From positions 1-10,748 of the forward strand of contig JAFVTJ010000055.1 in assembly GCA_017503305.1 (NCBI GenBank): a DNA stretch of 10,748 bases, written 5' to 3'. Shown one piece after another: positions 7,712-10,748 of this stretch (the stretch's first letter is position 1; the number at the start of each line of letters is the position of its first letter). The notes below the pieces were generated by a model. That model searched no databases. It saw only the letters and a list, made by a program, of their open reading frames with translations, and was not told the DNA's origin. Both the position numbers and the translations under genes were made by a program. The DNA is from Clostridia bacterium. GTDB taxonomy: Bacteria > Bacillota_A > Clostridia > Oscillospirales > Acutalibacteraceae.

Positions 7712-7739
7712 ATTATATCATAAAAACTTAAAATTACAA
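7712..7739 (-). promoter_or_regulatory. Extended -10 promoter for the structured RNA
   Basis: On the minus strand, TTGTAA (7739-7734) and a perfect TATAAT (7717-7712) lie 16 bp apart, with TGA just before the -10. The predicted start near 7705 coincides with the first base of the 12-bp closing stem. Confidence 0.78.
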
Positions 7740-8033
7740 GAAAGATTTTTATGGGTGAAATTTGCTTCTTTGTCGCTCTTGCCGCGACGGGCACGCCCTT
7801 TCTTGTGTAGGCGAAAAGAAAGGGCGGAAAGATTCGCCTTAAGGGGGAATTTCGATTTCCCCCTTAGGTAACGGCTTTAAGACACAAAAAATCGCCGCCA
7901 AAGAGTGAAAACTACGTTTTCAATTTGTCGGCAGGTTTTTATGATTACTTTAATTGTATTTCCGTTACCGTATCCCCCTTAAACGACAAGGGCTACGCCC
8001 TTGACCCCAAAGGTCAATATACAAAGATAAAAA
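7740..8033. other. Non-coding stretch with a chain of hairpins; possible dispersed structured repeat
   Basis: I see no convincing gene in these 294 bp. They fold into successive hairpins: GTCGC/GCGAC (7772-7788); a perfect 10-bp stem GCCCTTTCTT/AAGAAAGGGC (7795-7825); AAGGGGGAA/TTCCCCCTT (7841-7865); an interrupted hairpin GCCG..CAAA..GAAAAC / GTTTTC..TTTG..CGGC (7894-7932) enclosed by a long-range pair GGTAACGG/CCGTTACC (7867-7874 with 7962-7969); CAAGGGC/GCCCTTG (7987-8003); and TTGACC/GGTCAA (8001-8017). The composition (C-rich and G-rich runs) differs from the flanking genes. The transcribed strand is unknown. Confidence 0.6.
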
Positions 8034-8058
8034 CCCGATGAGAATTTTCTCATCGGGG
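8026..8058 (-). terminator. Terminator of the gpr-spoIIP operon
   Basis: The stem CCCGATGAGAA (8034-8044) pairs with TTCTCATCGGG (8047-8057). On the minus strand it is followed by TTTTTATC. It lies about 20 bp beyond the last stop codon of the operon. Confidence 0.85.
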
Positions 8059-8080
8059 ATAATTACGCATTACGCATTAA
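8034..8080 (-). repeat. Right arm of the 47-bp inverted repeat
   Basis: The reverse complement of this arm matches 7292-7338 at 45 of 47 positions. It differs at one base in the outer heptamer (TAATGCG against TAATACG) and one base beside the stem. Its outer end, TTAA on the minus strand, supplies the stop codon of the small gene at 8077-8253. Confidence 0.92.
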
Positions 8081-8253
8081 ATCGTGTGGTCAAAAATTTT
8101 TATTTCTCCGTCTTTTATTTCTATCGCGCTTCGGTATTCACCGAAGCCGATTTTTCTTATTCCGCTATACGCCTTGCAAACCGCAAGAAAGCCGAACAAA
8201 ACACAACTGCTGACCACTGCAGAAATTATCATTTTTCTAAAAAATTCCTTCAT
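8077..8253 (-). CDS. Small single-pass membrane protein coupled to spoIIP, 58 residues
   Basis: The gene starts with ATG at 8253, 8 bp after the spoIIP stop. Its AGGAG site (8259-8263) overlaps that TAG stop codon, so translation is probably coupled. The protein begins MKEFFRKMIISAVVSSCVLF, with a positively charged N-terminus and one membrane helix (about residues 9-27). A short outer or intermembrane tail follows, containing KIGFGEYRSAIEIKDGEIKI (34-53), which looks like two beta strands. No family is recognised. Position as the third gene of a gpr-spoIIP operon suggests a role in sporulation, perhaps in the mother-cell membrane with SpoIIP, but this is inference from context. The TAA stop lies in the right arm of the 47-bp repeat, so the present C-terminus (FDHTI) may have been set by the arrival of that repeat. 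Confidence 0.82.
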   Translation of the reverse strand: MKEFFRKMIISAVVSSCVLFGFLAVCKAYSGIRKIGFGEYRSAIEIKDGEIKIFDHTI

Positions 8254-8261
8254 TTTTTCTC

Positions 8262-9323
8262 CTATTTAAGCGTTTTTAAAAGGCTTACAAGTGAATTGCC
8301 GACAAGCTCTGCCGAATAGCAAGCCTCATCTAAAGTATTGACATCTGTGCCGAATTCTATAAGCAAAGAGCCCTTTGAAAGCGACTGATTATATTTTTTT
8401 GAAGCAAGCATTACAGGGCGCGCGAGGGTTGGGTATTTTTTCTCTATAGTGTTTTGCAGCTTAAACGCAAGAGAAAGGTTTTCTTTCCAATTAGGGTGAC
8501 CTGTAATTGAGCCTGTTTGCGAGCCCATAACAAGCATTACCTGTGCCGCTTTTTTGCCGTTTATTGTGGTTACAAGCTTTGCCTTGCCGTCATCGGCTGT
8601 AACAGCATCGCGGTGCAAATCGAGCACTATTTTTATGCTTGGATATTTTTTTAAATAGCTTGTAATTGTTTTTGCCGCCCTGCCGTAGCTACCCGTGTAT
8701 TCGGGGTAATCGTGCTTGGTTTTATCGTGTATGGTTTTTATTCCGTTTTCATTAAGCTTTTGGGCAATTATACTGCCCACCTTTGCCATATTTTTATTGT
8801 TATCGGTTGTTCTTGATTTGTATTCCTCGGTGTAGTAATCCTTATCCTCCATCATAAAGCTTTCGGTGGTGTGGGTGTGCATTATAAGTACCTGAGGCTC
8901 GTTATTTTGCTTTATTTTAAAACTTAAATTTTTATTTAAAAGGCTTTTTATATCAACCTTTACCCCTGTAGAATTTTTTAAATAAACCCCATCATACGAA
9001 GCGGAGGCTTTGTAGGGCGAAATATACCTTGTTATAACCTTGCCTTTTATTGCCTCTGCCGAAACCTGTTTACTCTCTTCCTTTTTTGACTCGGTTTTTT
9101 CCTTTGAAGAGGTGTTTTGGGACGAAACTGTAGAATTTTGAGAAGAAATTTCTTCTTTTTCTTCATTTTTTTGCTCATTTTGAGCCGAATTTGAAAAGAT
9201 GTCGGTGAATGTCGGTTTAGTTTTGTGTTTAATAGTAAGTGTACCGAAAAAGGCATAACCCAAGAAAAAAACACAAAGCGTATAGCACACCAACAGCCTT
9301 ACCAAAGAATAAGAATTTCGCAC
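8262..9323 (-). CDS. spoIIP: Stage II sporulation protein P (engulfment peptidoglycan hydrolase)
   Basis: SpoIIP is the amidase/endopeptidase of the SpoIID-SpoIIM-SpoIIP complex, which degrades septal and lateral peptidoglycan so that the mother-cell membrane can engulf the forespore. The protein has 353 residues. One N-terminal membrane helix (about 8-27) anchors it, followed by a Ser/Glu/Lys-rich linker (about 42-95) and the catalytic domain (about 140-353). Visible signatures are HTHTTESF (149-156), LDLHRDA (234-240) and LIEFGTDVNTLDEA (321-334). His149/His151, Glu154, His237 and Glu323 are candidates for zinc and catalytic residues by analogy with SpoIIP and Amidase_3 enzymes. The start is a GTG at 9323 with a G-rich site (GGGGGTG) upstream. 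It follows gpr by 41 bp, the order known from Bacillus subtilis. CATAAAAT at 9349-9342 (minus) resembles a sigma-E -10, but the -35 is poor and the leader would be very short. Confidence 0.95.
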   Translation of the reverse strand: MRNSYSLVRLLVCYTLCVFFLGYAFFGTLTIKHKTKPTFTDIFSNSAQNEQKNEEKEEISSQNSTVSSQNTSSKEKTESKKEESKQVSAEAIKGKVITRYISPYKASASYDGVYLKNSTGVKVDIKSLLNKNLSFKIKQNNEPQVLIMHTHTTESFMMEDKDYYTEEYKSRTTDNNKNMAKVGSIIAQKLNENGIKTIHDKTKHDYPEYTGSYGRAAKTITSYLKKYPSIKIVLDLHRDAVTADDGKAKLVTTINGKKAAQVMLVMGSQTGSITGHPNWKENLSLAFKLQNTIEKKYPTLARPVMLASKKYNQSLSKGSLLIEFGTDVNTLDEACYSAELVGNSLVSLLKTLK

Positions 9324-9364
9324 TTTAACACCCCCACAGGTATTTTATGCCGAAATTCTTAATC

Positions 9365-10192
9365 TTAGACCAAACTTAAAAGCAATTCGCGGTCGGTATC
9401 GGGCTGTAGAAAAATATTAAGTGCCGTACTTATAATTTCACTTATTCGATGAGAAAGGAGGTCAGTGTCTTTTGGGGTTAAAAGCAGGTCATTTAACGGG
9501 TTTTGCGTACTTTCGGCAGTTTTGCCTAACAAGCTTCGGGCATCAACCACAGTTGGAACACCTATCGCAACTGTAGGCACCCCCAACGTAGCCCGACTTA
9601 GCTCTTTACGGGCATTTTTAACCCCAGATCCAGGGGATATTCCGCTATCGCACAGCTGAATTACCGAAAATAAATTTTCGGGCTTACTTGCGCACAGCGC
9701 ATCTACAACAATAACTGCATCGGGTTTGATTTTACCCGCAACCGAGAGCACGATTTCGGCGGCTTCAATACCGGTTTTACCAAGCACGCTCGGTGCTATT
9801 ACGGACACACTTTTAAGTCCCTTAAGACCGATTTTTTCGGCAAAATCACCCGCAATATGACGGGTAGCCAACACACCGCGCGCGGTAAAGGGACCTATAC
9901 AGTCGCTTATAATTTCTCGGTTGCCAAGACCTACCACCAAAACACGTTCTCTTTCTTTAGGCATAAGCCTTTCAAGGCAAATTAAAAGCGCTTTTTGGGT
10001 TTCTTCAAGCTCTGTAAGATATTCCACATTACCTATATGCACCGAGGCATAGCTTCCGCTTGGTTTCTTGTAGGGATTATTTTCACAAAGCGTTGTAAAT
10101 TCTACCTCTATTTTGCCTATTTTAAGGCTGTTTTCTTGTGTTTTTGAGTCGGCTTTTTCAAGCTCAATTGCAAGGTCTGTGCGAATGCTCAA
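9365..10192 (-). CDS. gpr: GPR germination protease (SASP-specific), short form
   Basis: GPR is the atypical aspartic endopeptidase that cleaves the small acid-soluble proteins of the spore core at germination. It is made as a zymogen in the forespore. The N-terminus IRTDLAIE matches the region after the propeptide site in GPR proteins. Further signatures are VVGLGNREIISDCIGP (86-101), VIAPSVLGKTGIEAAE (131-146), VVDALCAS (162-169), SGISPGSGVKNARKEL (183-198) and GVPTVVDA (211-218). Asp97 and Asp164 correspond to the paired active-site aspartates of the family. The start is taken as TTG at 10192, because GGGGG lies 6 bases upstream and MSIRTDLAIE is the natural beginning; a TTG at 10210 is possible. 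At 275 residues it is about 90 shorter than Bacillus GPR (near 370). The missing part lies between VDA and the TPKDTDLLSHRISEII end, and in the leader. First gene of the operon with spoIIP. Confidence 0.94.
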   Translation of the reverse strand: MSIRTDLAIELEKADSKTQENSLKIGKIEVEFTTLCENNPYKKPSGSYASVHIGNVEYLTELEETQKALLICLERLMPKERERVLVVGLGNREIISDCIGPFTARGVLATRHIAGDFAEKIGLKGLKSVSVIAPSVLGKTGIEAAEIVLSVAGKIKPDAVIVVDALCASKPENLFSVIQLCDSGISPGSGVKNARKELSRATLGVPTVAIGVPTVVDARSLLGKTAESTQNPLNDLLLTPKDTDLLSHRISEIISTALNIFLQPDTDRELLLSLV

Positions 10193-10219
10193 AATTATCC
10201 CCCAAATCAATTAAAAAAG

Positions 10220-10248
10220 TTGCAAAATTCTTTATAATATGATATACT
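10220..10248 (+). promoter_or_regulatory. Extended -10 promoter for dnaA
   Basis: TTGCAA (10220-10225) and TATACT (10243-10248) are 17 bp apart, with TGA directly before the -10. The start near 10255 leaves a leader of about 45 nt to the dnaA ATG. On the opposite strand CATATTA (10241-10235) resembles a sigma-G -10 for gpr, but its best -35 candidate (GTATA, 10266-10262) is 20 bp away, 2 more than usual. Confidence 0.62.
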
Positions 10249-10300
10249 AATATAGATATATTATACTATAGGAAAATTTAACATTTAAGGAGGAAAAAAT

Positions 10301-10748
10301 ATGTCGCAAAATCCTTTGGATGAAATTTGGTCTGCGATATGTGATGAATGTAAAAAAACAATATCTGAAGTTGCATTTAATTGCTTTTTAAAAGATTTAA
10401 AGCCTGTCTTTTTTAACGACAGTGAATTTACCGTTTCAATAAATGACGATTATAAACGCGGTGTGGTAGAACAGACTTATACCGAGCTTTTTAAGGAATG
10501 CATAAAAACCGTTTTAGGCGTTTCTTTAGATTTTAAAATTATTATGCGTGACGAGGAAGAAGAAATTTTAAACGCTGAAAAATATTCAGAGGGGCTTACC
10601 TTTGAAAAGTTTTTCACCTTTGATAATTTTATTGTGGGCTCTACAAACCGTTTTGCCCACGCGGCATGCTTAGCGGTTGCTGAAAGTGGGATTCCTCAGC
10701 CTGCATATAATCCGCTTGTTATTTACGGCCCGTCAGGCGTAGGTAAAA
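10301..10748 (+). CDS. dnaA: Chromosomal replication initiator DnaA (5' part, runs off the window)
   Basis: DnaA binds DnaA boxes at oriC and opens the duplex to start chromosome replication. The first 149 residues are present. Domain I (about 1-82) starts [15 protein letters not shown] and has the expected helix-strand pattern ([20 protein letters not shown]). A short acidic linker follows (about 83-100). The AAA+ domain then opens with [20 protein letters not shown], a clear DnaA signature. The window ends in Walker A, YGPSGVGK (142-149), where most bacteria have YGGVGLGK. AAGGAGG lies 7 bases before the ATG. Two features differ from the common form: the Trp of the domain I ETW/SWL-type motif is replaced (FNCFL), and domain II is very short. 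It is divergent from gpr, with 108 bp between the start codons. No consensus DnaA box (TTATCCACA) is visible in that gap, so oriC may lie elsewhere. A DnaA paralogue is possible but less likely. Confidence 0.92.
   Translation, partial: MSQNPLDEIWSAICDECKKTISEVAFNCFLKDLKPVFFNDSEFTVSINDDYKRGVVEQTYTELFKECIKTVLGVSLDFKIIMRDEEEEILNAEKYSEGLTFEKFFTFDNFIVGSTNRFAHAACLAVAESGIPQPAYNPLVIYGPSGVGK

Noticed and set aside
7740..8033. CRISPR array or tandem repeat
   Set aside because: The hairpin stems differ from one another, with no regularly spaced direct repeat.
7292..8080. Insertion sequence with transposase
   Set aside because: Only the 54-codon Cys-rich gene lies inside, and no transposase frame is present on either strand. 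At most it could be a non-autonomous element.
8038..8319. Plus-strand frame beginning MRIFSSGIITHY
   Set aside because: The same opening appears antisense to secA (7334 leftwards) because both arise from the 47-bp repeat and its terminator hairpin. The rest is antisense to the spoIIP-coupled gene.
10193..10300. oriC in the dnaA-gpr gap
   Set aside because: The gap is AT-rich, but no TTATCCACA-type boxes are seen and it is nearly filled by two start regions and promoters.

Overview
The window looks like the chromosome of a spore-forming, moderately AT-rich Clostridia-type Firmicute, probably Oscillospiraceae/Ruminococcaceae-like. The evidence is an adjacent gpr-spoIIP pair (sporulation and germination genes), AGGAGG-type ribosome binding sites, short rho-independent terminators, and a dnaA whose P-loop is written GPSGVGK. 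The lineage is inferred; no 16S or other marker is present.

Layout. (1) Positions 1-395 hold a partial, uncertain minus-strand membrane-protein ORF that runs off the left edge. (2) Positions 364-2629 hold a plus-strand ABC transporter pair (FtsX/MacB-type permease, then ATPase) closed by a strong terminator. (3) Positions 2771-4171 hold a guanine/hypoxanthine-type NCS2 permease with its own promoter and a bidirectional terminator. (4) Positions 4251-4430 (minus) encode a 59-residue Gly/Met-rich small protein. It diverges from secA (4566-7295) across a symmetric AT-rich promoter palindrome. (5) Positions 7292-8080 are bounded by a 47-bp inverted repeat (45/47 identical). Each arm carries a terminator hairpin and supplies the stop codon of the gene that runs into it. 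Inside lie a 54-residue Cys-rich gene, a promoter-driven structured RNA of about 165 nt (possibly 6S-like) with its own UUCG terminator, and about 290 bp of densely hairpinned non-coding DNA. (6) Positions 8077-10192 (minus) hold the gpr-spoIIP-small membrane protein operon. (7) Position 10301 onward is the start of dnaA, divergent from gpr.

Functionally the window mixes housekeeping (protein export by SecA, purine uptake, replication initiation) with sporulation. SpoIIP acts in engulfment, and GPR degrades small acid-soluble spore proteins at germination. Four small proteins are supported by ribosome binding sites and context, or in one case by an open frame only. The least explained stretch is the 7292-8080 block, which combines an inverted repeat, a candidate regulatory RNA and a chain of hairpins.
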